Notes: generated from the sequence alone by a model not told the origin. Shown: positions 45,800 through 57,479, counted from the stretch's first letter. The stretch: 64,000 nt of DNA from Scoparia ambigualis (GCA_963921215.1 OY992525.1:15219081-15283080); one strand, 5' to 3'. Numbers and translations: made by a program.

Positions 45800-46490
45800 T
45801 TACCCATTTCAGTGGACCTCAGCATTCTTGGCATGGACATCGGCCAGGAACTGAATCCAAAATGCTACATCGAGAGTGTTATTTTAATTGCCTCCCGTAA
45901 GTTGGGTGTTCTCAATAAGGTGAGGCGGTTTTTCACTCCCGAGCAGCGCTGTTTGCTGTACAAGACTCAGGTGCGATCGAGTATGGAGTATTGTTCCCAT
46001 CTATGGGACGGCTACAAAGGCGAGCGGTACGCATTATTGGAGATGCTGAGGTTACAGCCTCTCTTGAGGACCTCCAGCTGCGTAGAGACATTGCTTCTCT
46101 CAGTGTCTTCTACCGAAATTACTACGGAGAGTGTTCTGAAGAATTCCGCCCTCTCCTTTCCTGTACCGGACTACACGTGCTGGTCTTAGGAACCACCATC
46201 AAATTTTGCAGAATATCAGCACTCGTACCAAAAAATTTGGCAAGTCGTTCCTCTGTAAGACCATTCGGCTTTGGAATTCTCTAGCTAGCGGCGCATATGT
46301 TTCCCAGCTCTTATAATCCCGGGTCTTATAAACGGGGCGTGAAACGGCATTTATGCAGGCCGTCATGAATGGGTGCGTTTATTACCGTGCTTGTTCCACG
46401 GTGAGGAGCGCTCTCATCATTTTGGACTACATCGGCTGCATACCATCAGGCAGGATGTAGTCACTATGACGTGTCACATTAAAAAAAAAA
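45800..46490 (+). pseudogene. LINE-C 3' end: RT C-terminus and 3' UTR
   Basis: KLGVLNKVRRFFTPEQRCLL and YKTQVRSSMEYCSHLWDG align with the 20265 relic (TLGVLNKVKRYFTPGQLL). A frameshift near 46010 leads to RRDIASLSVFYRNYYGECSE. The 3' UTR with GGACTACATCGGCTGC and CATCAGGCAGGATG ends in a poly-A run at about 46490. It is severely 5'-truncated. Confidence 0.75.
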
Positions 46491-46507
46491 CAACAAACTG
46501 TATATAC

Positions 46508-46933
46508 ATACATTATTTACGACTAAGTATTATCCCCAAAAGGTTATCCAAAGACTGGGCAATGAGGACCGCAGGGCACAATCGACGTTTCAACAAATTA
46601 CTACTACACATGGTGAGTGTGATAGGTGGTGAGCTCATACTGTTTACTTACTTTATACTGTTGGATGTAAATGAAATGAAATAAAATAAAATTTATTGCA
46701 TTTATTAGAACACACACAACTTACAATTATTATTATATAATTAAACAACAAGTTCGACAAAAATGTGCCCTAAAAGGATTCCACTCAGCATTTGTTGCAG
46801 TGAGCAAATCACTACATCGCTGAACTTCCGTTGTGTGAATGTGCACCACGTCGCGCTGTACATAATATTATGTATGTGTCTTTAGTTCGTCATACGTCTT
46901 TACGACACCGAAGGGAAGAGAAGGGTTTGTAGT
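46508..46933 (+). repeat. REP-A repeat, diverged and split
   Basis: The first half (46508-46675) and last part (46871-46933) are separated by about 195 bp of AT-rich foreign sequence. Confidence 0.45.
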
Positions 46934-46967
46934 TTATTTAAGCCGCCACCACAGAGCTTACAGCTCT

Positions 46968-47045
46968 ATACACGAAGATTTTTAATCGGTAATCAGGACC
47001 TACTGATTCCGACTAAGTAAATGATGGCCATTGCAATAATAATAA
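46968..47045 (+). repeat. left member of an inverted repeat pair around LINE-B
   Basis: It contains CGGTAATCAGGACCTACTG and ATTCCGACTAAGTAAATGAT and is the near-perfect inverse of 51687-51766. The pair may be the TIRs of a transposon into which LINE-B inserted. Confidence 0.65.
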
Positions 47046-47249
47046 AAATTACATGTTGGCGTTCCATTTTTTTTGTCTGGGAAGTAAATTTAATAAATAT
47101 GAATATTAAAATCATGGTCATCCTACTACTCTCAAATAATGATTGATGACGTATTCTTTACTTCATAAAAATTAAATGTAGGAAGACTGTTTAGAACTAG
47201 CAATGTACTGTAATGGACAGGGTATAGAAAAAAGAAACTGTCAAATGTC

Positions 47250-47753
47250 ATGTACGTTTTGACATTGACAAACGGAAAACGAGTACAAGAACTTGAGCAA
47301 ACGCAACTTCGTGATAGCATCGAAATCATAGGGATACCACAGACAGAAAAAGAGGCGCCGATAGAGGCGGTGAAGACTATAGCACAAATACTCAAAGTGG
47401 ATGATGTACCGGTTAAGCAAGTAAAACGTTTGAACCAACGCGCTGATCAAAGTGGGCCACTTATGGTAAAGCTACAAGAAGGCCAGCGAAGTCGGTGGAT
47501 TAAGCAGTCAAAAGAAGTGAAAGTCTCTCTTAGGGACTTGGATCTTGTAGGTACACCGGGTGCAAATAATATCTACATCAGAGAAGTTCTGACTCCATAT
47601 AACAAATCATTACTGTGGAAGGCGAAACAAGAACTGTCATCATCATTTCAATACATATGGTTCAAGGATGGACTCATTCGTGTACGTAAAGAACCTAAAT
47701 CCAAGGTATTTATCATTAGAAACGAAAGTGACATAAAAAGAATATTGTCCTAA
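47250..47753 (+). pseudogene. LINE-B ORF1 remnant
   Basis: The open frame reads QLRDSIEIIGIPQTEKEAP, GPLMVKLQEGQRSRWIKQSK, LTPYNKSLLWKAKQEL and FQYIWFKDGLIRVRK, ending RILS-stop. This is the RRM-like plus C-terminal domain of LINE ORF1 proteins. The N-terminal finger and coiled coil are missing, so the visible first Met is internal. Confidence 0.7.
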
Positions 47754-47830
47754 TTCTTTATTGTAAAAATGTGGGTAATTAATTTGTTTAGATAATTTAC
47801 TCTCTATTTAACTTATTTTCAAAAATTAAA

Positions 47831-50779
47831 ATGGATTACGACCTAAAAGATTCATTAACTGAACATAAAAACTGTAATAATCTAACTGATTTACTAAATG
47901 TACTACCTAAAAAAGTAAAATTTACATGTATACATATAAACATACGTTCGCTAATCAAAAACTATGATGGCTTGGCAATGTATAGAAAACCTACAAAACA
48001 TAATCGATGTTATTGTTGTCACGGAGGTGGGTATCTCTTCGAATATTAGTTCGTTATACAATATCGATGGATTTACAATGTACACGAGGTTGAGGACAGA
48101 GCGTAAAGGAGGCGGTGTTATTATGTACATAAATAACAAACACCTTTAACGACACTAATAGAAAGGCACTAAACTTCGAATGTATATTGGGCACCGTGTC
48201 AACTCCCTACGGTCATGACTACACTTTGTGTGCACTGTATCGACCACCAGATCCTAGAAAGAATAAACGATATTTTTTACGAGAACTGCGCGGTATTTTG
48301 AGGAGATACACACTAACGGATAACTTTATACTGATTGGCGACGTAAACATAAACATTAAATGTGATAATCTCATACGTTCTGAATATTTGGACATGATGA
48401 GCGGGTTCGGTCTTGTTTGCGGGATCACACAATACACGAGGGTTGAAAAACGTCTAGATTTAACTACTAAGTCGTGTATTGACCATATATTTGTGAGATC
48501 CAGCCAACAAGATGCGTACACGCTGCACTCGGCACCGTACTGGCGGATCATCGCATGATTGCAATATCGTGCATTGTTCCGCCGCACATACAGGTTGTGC
48601 CTAAAATAGTTGCTAAAATAAATCATAAGAAATTGCATGATGAGTTCGGAAGGGTGGACTGGGAACAAATCGATAAGTTAGAGTGTCCTAATGAGATTTA
48701 TAACTTTATTAACAAAAGGTTTAGTGACTGCTACATCAATTCAACATATAAGACTACAATTAGTTCAGGCAAACGAAATAAGTTACCATGGATAAATAGC
48801 AATATTAACAACTTGTGCTTAAAACGAGATAATTTATACAATAAATGGATAAAAAACCCCAGTGATAAAATATTGGCATTAGAATATAAAATAATAAGAA
48901 ACAGAACAAATAAAATAGTCAATAAAACTAGAAATAAATACATCAAACAATCTATTAGTGATTGCAAAGGTAACATAAAAAAATTATGGGAATTACTTAA
49001 CACTTTAACAGGCAAGGTACCAAAATCTGTAGACGAACAGGTGTTGAAAGCTTTCCTAGAAAACAATATGGACAATAAAGTAATTGTAAATAACTTTGCA
49101 GACAGTTTTCAAACAACTGTGAACAACATCATACCCAAATGTTCTCAAACCTTATTAAGCTCCCATAATTATAAGCTACCCGCTAATGTTTCTATACGTT
49201 ACAAGCCTGCTACAATAAATAAAATAAATAAGGTAATTAAATCAATTAATGAAAAGAAAGCACCTGGAATAGATGGAATTAGACCTGTAGACATTAAACA
49301 TGTAGCGAAAAAAATTGTACATGCTATAGTTAAATTTATAAACACTAGCGTAAAATGTGCTGTATACCCTGACAAGCTAAAGACGAGTGTAGTCCGTCCT
49401 ATACACAAACAAGGCTCACACAGCGATTATGCGAACTACAGACCCATTTCTATCCTTCCAATATTAGATAAGATTACGGAAAAGTACGTATGTGAACAAA
49501 TCCAAGAATTCTATCAAAAAAACGACATACTATCACCGAATCAATTTGGGTTTCAACCAAAAAAGAGCACTACGTTACTTCTATCTAAATTCACTGACGA
49601 AATCAATACATACTTAAATGATAAAAAACACGTACTAATAGTTTTCATTGATTATAGTAAGGCATTTGACACACTACAACATGATACACTGATAGATAAG
49701 CTCAATACTACAGGTATTAGAGGACCGCTGCTTGAATGGAACAAAGATTATCTAAAGAATCGTAAATACATGGTTAAAGTTGCAGATACATATAGTGACA
49801 GTAAAACAGTAACGGAGGGCACCGCTCAAGGCTCAGTACTCGGACCTTTGCATTACCTTGCTTACGTGAATGACATTAACAATATCATAAAGAAGTGTAC
49901 AATCTACCAGTTTGCAGATGACACATGTCTTATAGCAGCTAATCGCAATGTCCTTACAGCACAGAATACACTACAGCATGATCTATCATTACTTAATGAA
50001 TGGTCGCATGATATGGGCCTGGTACTTAATGCAAAAAAAACTAAGCTCTTGCATGTACATTCAAGTCACAACCACGCGTTTCACGATATAGCCATAACGG
50101 TACACAACCACGGATGTATGCATAAAACTGATCCGATTTGCAACTGTGAACACATCGAACAAGTAAACGAACATAAGTATCTGGGGCTTGTCATAGATAA
50201 TCGCTTTAACTGGAGACCTCACATAGAATCAGTTTGTCAGAAGTTACGTGCCTTGCTAGCCAAGTTTGCCATTTTGAGGCACAAAATACCATTTGCGGTG
50301 CTGATAACTTTGTACAAATCACTAGTGGAACCTATAATATCGTACGGTATTACTAGCTATGGGCGTACCTTTAAAACATACCTAGATAAAATTTATAGAT
50401 TGCAATTTCGGATAATTAAACAGATAGTCGGTAGAAAAAATCGAGAAAAATACAAATATAACGACAGAGATCTCTTTAGGTACTGCAAAATAATCCCGGT
50501 AACAGAAAAGTCAATTATACACTACTCACTGAGCAGTTCCATGCAATACCATCGTTACCAATGGTCAATCATAAAATACATACGAGGCAGGTTACAAATA
50601 AAAAGCTAAAAAGGGCTATTTCCAGAAATTTCTACGGAGATAGAAAAATAAGTAGTATGTTACCAACAATTATAAATAAATTACCTATTAACGTAAAAAA
50701 TATATTGCACGAAAAAAATGCTAAAATAAAATTAAAACAAATTTTTCAAAAAGACGAACATTCAACAGATAGTGTTTAA
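47831..50779 (+). pseudogene. LINE-B ORF2: endonuclease plus reverse transcriptase, frameshifted
   Basis: The endonuclease starts MDYDLKDSLTEH and continues, across shifts near 47970, 48145 and 48545, with IDVIVVTEVGISSN (Glu), LYRPPDPRKN, LIGDVNINIK and LADHRMIAI (Asp-His). The long frame 48555-50609 holds RT: APGIDGIRPVDIK, NYRPISILPILDK, NQFGFQPKKSTT, VFIDYSKAFDTLQHD, GTAQGSVLGPLHYL and QFADDTCLIAA, so the catalytic box is FADD rather than YADD. A last frameshift near 50570 gives the C-terminal ISRNFYGDRKISSMLP. No RNase H is seen. The family differs from LINE-A, whose box is YADD. Confidence 0.87.
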
Positions 50780-51127
50780 CGGATGCGCTCTTCATGATCA
50801 ACCTGTAGATTCACCTACACAATAGTTGTGGGGTAGGCGCGGATAGATAAGTAAAGTGCCTACCCACGCTTACTTTACGCCACCTATAAACGCAGTAGCG
50901 GAAATTGTGTTTTATTCATTACTATAGTTTTTGTTTTATGTAAATTGTGTATGTTTGTTTCATATTAATTTTTGAATATTATCATGTATGTGTTAAGGTT
51001 TTTATTATGTTATAATGAATGTGCAGTGTCTAGTCAAACCCTAACCGGGTTTTTGGACACAAAGTAATTGTAAAATTGTATTGTCTTTGTTTAAATAAAT
51101 AAAAAAAAAAAAAAAAAAAAAAAAAAG

Positions 51128-51686
51128 ATGATAATTATTATTATGAATTCGAGTTGACAAAATGATGTCTGTCTGAAACGTGCGCTGCCTTTTGATTGCG
51201 ATCGGTTTTATAACGCGCTGTGCGTTATAAGGTCAGATGCCCTAGGTGTGCTAGTTTAGTGAACCCCACGTAAGGTTGATCTTGATAGCATGGTCCGTGG
51301 GAGATAGTGTAGTGATTGGGTGGTAAAATCTGACTTGCCACGTGAGTTCTGGAGTTGGCCTTGGGACGGCGTCAGGGGCGCGCGCCCCTCCTTCTAGGTA
51401 CTCATCGTTGAATCAACGTACAGGAGAGTACAGCAGCGCAGGTCAAACCCACAACTAATTAATTTAATAAATATTACGGGGTGCATCGCCTCAAAGTTCA
51501 GAGCAACCTCCAGCTCCCACTCCAGCTTTCACTCCCAGGGAGTAGCCTATGGGCCCGCTATGAACCTGGGTGATTTTGGCGAATGAGGTGGAGTTTGGCC
51601 AGAACAAAGACCATACATTCTAATTATTTTGGTGACCCAATTGAAAATACAAAATTAAATTTATATAAAGACAACATATACTTATC
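51128..51686. other. unassigned sequence after LINE-B
   Basis: It is moderately GC-rich with blocks of CAGCTCCCACTCCAGC. No exon or repeat match elsewhere in the window. Confidence 0.3.
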
Positions 51687-51766
51687 TACTATTATTATTG
51701 CAATGACCATCATTTACTTAGTCGGAATCAGTAGGTCCTGATTACCGATAAAAAGTCTTCGTGTAT
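51687..51766 (-). repeat. right member of the inverted repeat pair around LINE-B
   Basis: It is the inverse of 46968-47045, including CATTTACTTAGTCGGAATC and TCCTGATTACCG. Confidence 0.65.
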
Positions 51767-51959
51767 TATATACCTAGCTCAATCAAACGTTTGGAACAAA
51801 CATATTTTGCCCTGCGCTGTTTTAAGGCTAGGTGTTAGTGAAAAATTAACATAACACGTTCTTAGAATTTATTTTTGAAGTAGATAACAGTAAAATTAAA
51901 ATCTGCGAAAATTATGAAATATTGTTGAGGTTTTATTCTGTGAAATATACCCGATGGTA

Positions 51960-52035
51960 AGTAGTTTTTGGACTACATCGGCTGCTTACCATCAGGCAGG
52001 ATGCAGTCACTGTGACGAGCCATTATAAAAAAAAA
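51960..52035 (+). mobile_element. LINE-C 3'-terminal fragment
   Basis: GGACTACATCGGCTGC and CATCAGGCAGGATG followed by an A-run match the 3' end of 46430-46490. Confidence 0.65.
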
Positions 52036-52220
52036 GTTGGCTTGATAGAATAAATTCAAAAAGTTCCATATTTTTTGTCATTTTATCTTCTTTTCTAGGT
52101 TTTACTCTTCAAATAAGTGATTAGATGCTATTAGTCATTTACCAAATGAAGTTCATATATAACTTGAGGTATTGAAACCGATCGATTTTTTCTATTATAT
52201 CTTTAAAGTTTTTAAAATAT

Positions 52221-52330
52221 AAAACGCGCTTATTCGCGCCGTTTCGCTGTTATACTGGTCCCTTACCGTCGTACAGTCGAGAGAGCGAAAGAGAAGCGCT
52301 CGAAAGGACTCGCCTTAACCTGTTACCCTT
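52221..52330 (-). repeat. repeat Y2 fragment
   Basis: It shares GTTTCGCTGTTATAC, GAGAGAGCGAAAGAG and AGCGCTCG with 30345-30550. Confidence 0.45.
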
Positions 52331-52367
52331 CTGAATTGCTAAAGTGCTGTACTGAGAGCGGCTCATT

Positions 52368-52606
52368 AATAGAATACTACCACCCCTTCGCTTTCCTTGG
52401 GTGTCGTAAAAGGTGACTAACGGACCAAAGACTGCACATACTTACATCCAACAGCATAGAGCGGCGATGGGCTCAATACCTGTCACGCTGAGCACAATTG
52501 GATTTATTATTTGGTGAAACGTGGACTGTGTCAGTGGATTGCTTTTGCGGTACTAATTGCCTGGTCTCAGAGCAACCCTTCGGGACTAATGGTCGTGAAT
52601 ATACAG
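52368..52606 (-). repeat. REP-A repeat, diverged
   Basis: In reverse orientation it runs from ACTACCACCCC to GTCGTGAATATAC. Confidence 0.65.
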
Positions 52607-53163
52607 GGTTAATTCAGGAACCCCCCCCGCCAAAAGTAAATATGGGATAAAAAAGTAATAATAAAATATTTGACGTAATAATAATAAATGTTTTCTATTT
52701 TTTATTACAATTTTTTGCCTGCTTTTTATATCCTATAGTTCTAGGTGCGTGCGCTCACCCTCGCGGTCAAAGCGACAGTGCGCTGTCATTGGTGCACGGG
52801 GTGAATAACAGCGGTCACGCGCATGCGCTTTGATAACTGCGATAGGCCGTGCGCTTGGTAACAACACTTTTAATTTTCCTAAGGAAACGTTGAGACATAA
52901 ATGAAAGAAAAAAAAGTTTTTTTAATTCATTATTTAGTTGTATTACTGCAATAGGATCACGTTAAAAATTTGCGGGGTTTAAAATTAACACTGTATGTAT
53001 AATAGTAATAATAATAATAATTTATTGTTTATTCTTTTACAATTTCGTGTTTAACTATACGGTTGATTGTATGTATCGTATGTATGTAAGTATGTACCCT
53101 TCTGAATCAGTTAAAAAGCACATTTAAGAGATAACAATAATTATATTGGTCTATTATACTTAC

Positions 53164-53265
53164 GTGGGGTATTTGGGTTGCCGTTAGGCGGTTTGGTAGG
53201 GGTATTGCAGTTAGGGGGATTAGTAGTTCCACTAGTGCTGTTGTTGCACTTTGCACCGTTCGTAT
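53164..53265 (-). CDS. microexon gene, 102-nt exon
   Basis: The acceptor ATTTTTATTCAACAG and donor GTAAGTATAA bound 102 nt (2+99+1). Phase 1-1 encodes 33 residues: TNGAKCNNSTSG, then TTNPPNCNTPTKPPNGNPNT and P. It is rich in Asn, Pro and Thr with two Cys; phase 2 has a stop. The NPPNC motif echoes NPPPKNC in exon 63409-63489. The composition suggests an extracellular, disordered or glycosylated segment (NNS and NST sequons), but the protein is unknown to me. The upstream exon 57459 joins through AAT (Asn). Confidence 0.7.
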
Positions 53266-53861
53266 CTGTTGAATAAAAATAGTATCATTATTATTTTTAG
53301 AGAAGCTCGACGGCGCAGCGGCTAAGATCCTACTTTAGATAATATGATAGTGAAACTTTTGTTTACAGCCAAAAAACCTTAGATAAATGATTGGTCTCGC
53401 TGGCAGCAAGACCATCATCATTTTCAAGACCATCATCATCATTGCTCATCTAAGCAAAAAACTTTTATTTGAGTCACTGAACAAAAGCGATTGAATGGTC
53501 TCATCGACGCGACGGGACGCCGAAGAGCCTTCAGGAGATTATCACGTTGCCGCAAGAGAACGACCCTGAAGGCGTGCCAACGTTTTTGCCGAGGGACATA
53601 AATAAGCTCTCTCCCGTTCGATCACGTTGACGTAACCAGCCTTCTACAGGACATCGTGACCATGAAGGCAGGCTTGGCGGACTTGGTGCTGAAATGATTT
53701 ATAAGGTATTATCTATGGGCCTGTTATACTATTGTAACTTTGTTGCTTGATAATAAATAAACTATAGAAAAAAACTTTCATCAGTAATTCCAAAAATATG
53801 GTAGTAGAATCTTATCAATTTGTTTTTAGTTTTTGCATTGATACATATTTTGACAATATGC
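53266..53861. other. intron sequence without assignable elements
   Basis: It includes CATCATCAT-rich sequence near 53410-53445 and an ordinary GC-moderate segment (53500-53700). No exon with matching phase was found. Confidence 0.3.
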
Positions 53862-54119
53862 AGGGTGGAAAAAAAGACCGTGGTTGGAGGAAAAGTACCC
53901 TTAATATTGATGATGGCAAATTTTACTGAAAAGGAAACATTTCTTTATTTTCAAATAGTAGATTGTTATACAAGGGGCTAAAATGACCCATTATATACGA
54001 GGTAGTTTAAATAGAAACCGAGTTTTAATGGGTTTTTAGCGCCGTGTCACTACGAATGCGAGAAAATAAAATAGTTCAATACAATATAAATTGGTTTATT
54101 GTATTAAAAATTAACCCGT

Positions 54120-54810
54120 TGGTTGCTTTAACAACACCCACGGGAAGAGAAGGGTGGTAGTATTATTTTGATGAGCCCATCGCCGCTCTATGCTGTTGGA
54201 TAGTTAGGTATGTGCAGTCTTTCCATCTCTTCCCTTAGGTGTCCTAAAAGGCGACTAACGGACTAAAGACTGCACATACTCCTACAGCATAGAGCGGCGA
54301 TGGGCTCATCAAAATAATACTACCAACCCGTCTCTTCCCTTTGGTGTCGTAAAAAGGCGACTAACGGACTAAAGACTGCACATACATCCAACAGCATAGA
54401 GCGGTGATGGGCTCATCAAAATAATACTACCAACACCTTTCTTTCCTTGGGTGTCGTAAAAGGCGACTAACGGACTAAAGACTGCACATACATCCAACAG
54501 CATAGAGCGGCGATGGGCTCATCAAAATAATACTACCAACCCCTCTCTTCCATTCAGTGTCGTAAAAGGCGACTAACAGACTAAAGACTGCACATACATC
54601 CAACAGCATAGAGCAACGATGGGCTCATCAAAATAATATTACCAACCCCTCACTTTTCTTCGATGTCGTAAAAGGGGACTAACGGACTAAAGACTGCACA
54701 TACATCCAATAGCATAGAGCGACGATGGGCTCATCAAAAAATAATACTATCAACCCCTCTCTTCTCTTCGGTGTCGTAAAAGGCGACTAATGGACTAAAG
54801 ACTCACCACC
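54120..54810 (-). repeat. satellite derived from REP-A, about 110-bp period
   Basis: Five to six units, each running from GGTGTCGTAAAAGGCGACTAA through ACATCCAACAGCATAGAGCG to GATGGGCTCATCAAAATAAT. One further unit at the left end (about 54120-54225) is in opposite orientation. Units differ by a few substitutions. Confidence 0.85.
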
Positions 54811-55171
54811 TAGGCACATGTGCAGACTGTGCAGTTGTTTCTTGCTGAATCGTGGACTGTGTGGGCGTGGTCTGTGTTGTCCATAGATTCAAATAATTAC
54901 TAATTTTACCATAAACTTTAATAATACTTAACTATCCCAAAACAGTTGTTGATTTAAGTAAACAGTAAAAAGTCGAGTCTTTATTCATGATTATTCTACC
55001 TAAGACTAAATACTTTTTCGTTATTGTAGGCTCATTGTCATGTGACAGACAAAAATTAAAAAAAAATACTTTATCCCCTAGGGCAAAAAAAGCTATTTTA
55101 GCCCCGCTCTAGAACGCTACAATGACGTTCTTTTTGAGCAAGAGGAGTGAAAAATAATTAAAACTGCTTTT

Positions 55172-55592
55172 AAAGATTTTTGGAAAATCACCTGCTTTAG
55201 CCGGGAATCAAACCGGTGAAATGTGAAAAAAAAACATCCTCCTCCATTTTATGATACCAACCGAAAGAGTTATTCATAAGGATCAATTTCTTTTAAACAA
55301 CATAGTATCTTAAATCAAAGAAATACCAAGAAAAATTACGAAATATGACGAATTCAGTCAAAAAATACGTCTGGCATACTTACGTGAAAATGGGTCTCAT
55401 TTTGAGCAATTCATAAATTATGTGAACTATTTTATATTTTCTTTAGATAGTACCTACGAGTTTACAGTAAAATAAATATTTTTCTTGGTCTTTCTTTAAT
55501 ATCGGTTGGTATCACAAAATACAGGATGTTTTTTTTCACATTTCACTGGTTCGATTCCCGGCTCAAGCAGTGATTTAATAAAAAATCTTTTC
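55172..55592. mobile_element. foldback element with B-box-like sequence in both arms
   Basis: Arms of about 90 bp at 55172-55265 and 55502-55592 are inverses. Each contains a GGTTCGATTCCCGGC-type sequence (one copy mutated), like the B-box of a tRNA gene. No A-box is seen. Confidence 0.6.
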
Positions 55593-55881
55593 TTTATTTA
55601 CGCAAAAAAATTCTTTTAATTATTTTTCAAAATAAAGGAATGTTTCCTTTCAGTAAAATTTGCCATCATCAATATTAAGAGTACTTTTCCTCCAACCACG
55701 GTCTTTTTTTCCACCCTTAGTATGAAAAACATTGAAGCTCTTGGGAATGAATGTAGGTATAGAAGTTGAATTTTGGAGAACAATAGATTTGGAGCGCATG
55801 GGAATAAGCCGCGCAATCAACGCTCTCAAAACTTCCGCTGTATAATCATATTGATTAAAAAAATATCAAAATATTATAGTC

Positions 55882-56442
55882 TAAGATCCGAGTATAGAAC
55901 GACCTTCACCGGGAGGGTTAATGGGTGAAAAGTATTTTATATCAAATTTAATATGTTAAATAATATATCGCGAGTGGGTTGGCTGAAAAAATTTAGTCCA
56001 GTACCTTTAGGTAATGATTAATTTAATATTAAAAAAATATTTTTTTTACATTGCACTTGTTTGGTTAGTGTGTGTTTGTAATGAGCTTATCTTTATATAA
56101 ACATAAATTTTATTTATTTAACCAGACGGTTGCAAATTACTAATATTGACATGCCTGTTTACACCTGCCTACCCAATGTTATGACAGGAAAAAAATAGTC
56201 AACCTAACGTTTGCATATTCTATAGGCTTCATACTTTCGATTGGTACCTATGTAATTTATCTATTATCGAAACAAGTGCAATGTTTAAAAAAATATATTT
56301 TTTAATATTTAATTAATCATATACAGGACTGAAGTTTTTCAGCCAACTCACTCGCAATATATTTTTAACACATAAAATTTGATATAAAATACTTTTCATC
56401 CATTAACCGGCTCGGTGAAGGTCGTTGTATACTCGGATCCTC
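55882..56442. mobile_element. palindromic TIR element with about 190-bp arms
   Basis: GGATCCGAGTATA and ACGACCTTCACCG at the left are matched in inverse at the right. The arms extend to about 56080 and from 56262. No ORF. Confidence 0.7.
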
Positions 56443-56547
56443 TACTGTTAGAGGGTATTGTTTGTAATGCATCATACAAACTATGTGTTTTGCAAATACG
56501 CTGCAGAAGTAAGCCAGACTTTAAATAAGATGGTCGTAGAGCTTTAC

Positions 56548-56797
56548 AGTGTCGCGTAGCGGTGAAAGAATTCTACCACCCCCTCTCTTCCCTTAAGAGT
56601 CGTAAAAGGCGACTAACGGACTAAAGACTGCACATACATTCAACAGTGTAGAGCGGCGATGGGCTCACCACCTGTCACGCTGAGCACATGTGCAGTCGCT
56701 ATTTCGTGAAAAGTGGACTATTGGTAGAGGACTGCTTTTGCTATCCTCATTGCCTAGCCTCTGACTAGCCCTGACAAGGGTAATAGTTGTGATCAAT
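56548..56797 (-). repeat. REP-A interspersed repeat, full length
   Basis: In reverse orientation it runs from GTGTCGCGTAGCGGTGAAAG to GGTAATAGTTGTGAT. A SINE-A scrap follows at about 56815-56862. Confidence 0.7.
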
Positions 56798-57115
56798 GTA
56801 ATGTATGTTATGTAGCTAGCCAGGCGGACTTAGCAATGCCTACCACCAAACAAAATGTATGACATAGCTAAGGTGTTTAGTTACTTCTGGGCCAACTGTA
56901 CCTTTCGCAAAATGTACCTCATGTTGTAGTGGTACTGTAAAATGTTAGTAAAAAAGGAACATTTAGCGCAAAGTGCATTTTAAGAAAAGTACATTCTGCG
57001 AAAGGTGCTTTTTGAGAAAAGTACATTTTGCATAAAGTGCAATTGGAAAAAGATACGTTTCGCTACTGAATTATTTATCATCAGTTCACTATAAAGTTAT
57101 TGAAGGTAGACTTAT

Positions 57116-57136
57116 TTTTAGGTGTATAAACTGGAC
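57116..57136 (-). pseudogene. dead duplicate of the 21-nt microexon
   Basis: It is homologous to 57459-57479 and keeps the acceptor (TTTCAATTTTACAG), but the donor GTAAGT has become ATAAGT. In phase 1-1 it would read PVYTPK. Without a GT donor it should not be spliced in as an internal exon. Confidence 0.5.
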
Positions 57137-57458
57137 CTGTAAAATTGAAATAATAATTCAATCTTTAGCAAGGCAAAGTTAGAGTGTGTTCAGTCATGTC
57201 ATGACACAAATTTGATAGAATGGAATAGTTATAAAAAAATATTGAGATATCTACAAATCATTAATTATCATTACATATTTTAAAGTAAAGTCATCGTTTA
57301 GCTGTGTCAGTGCATTTTAAGAAAAGTACATTTTGCGAAAAGTGCTTTTTGAGATAAGTACATTTTGAAAAAAGTGCAATTTAAGAAAGATACGTATTGC
57401 GACTGAATTATTTTTTATTAATAATAAGTGACAATAAAGTTAATGGAAATAGACTTAC

Positions 57459-57479
57459 TTTTAGGTTTATGATCTGGAC
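57459..57479 (-). CDS. microexon gene, 21-nt exon
   Basis: An excellent acceptor (TTTTTATTTTTATTTTACAG) and a consensus donor (AAAA then GTAAGT) bound 21 nt (2+18+1). Phase 1-1 reads PDHKPK. With the flanking exons the split codons become TGT (Cys, T from 58131) and AAT (Asn, into 53265), giving ...GPD-C-PDHKPK-N-TNGAKC..., which keeps the spacing of Cys residues typical of this gene. Confidence 0.55.

Larger units (their letters stand above)
47250..51127 (+). mobile_element. LINE-B, non-LTR retrotransposon, 5'-truncated in ORF1
   Basis: It holds an ORF1 remnant, ORF2 with endonuclease and RT, a 3' UTR and a poly-A tail of about 25 A ending near 51126. The long pure poly-A suggests recent insertion despite several frameshifts. 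Confidence 0.85.
53862..55717. mobile_element. TIR element with about 100-bp inverted repeats, nested contents
   Basis: AGGGTGGAAAAAAAGACCG and its inverse are the ends. The arms are 53862-53967 and about 55617-55717. The interior contains a REP-A satellite (54120-54810) and a foldback (55172-55592). No transposase. Confidence 0.7.

Noticed and set aside
55384..55440. Donor-like ACTTAC on the plus strand, a possible minus-strand exon
   Set aside because: No pyrimidine-rich acceptor at a length divisible by 3; it lies inside a foldback element.
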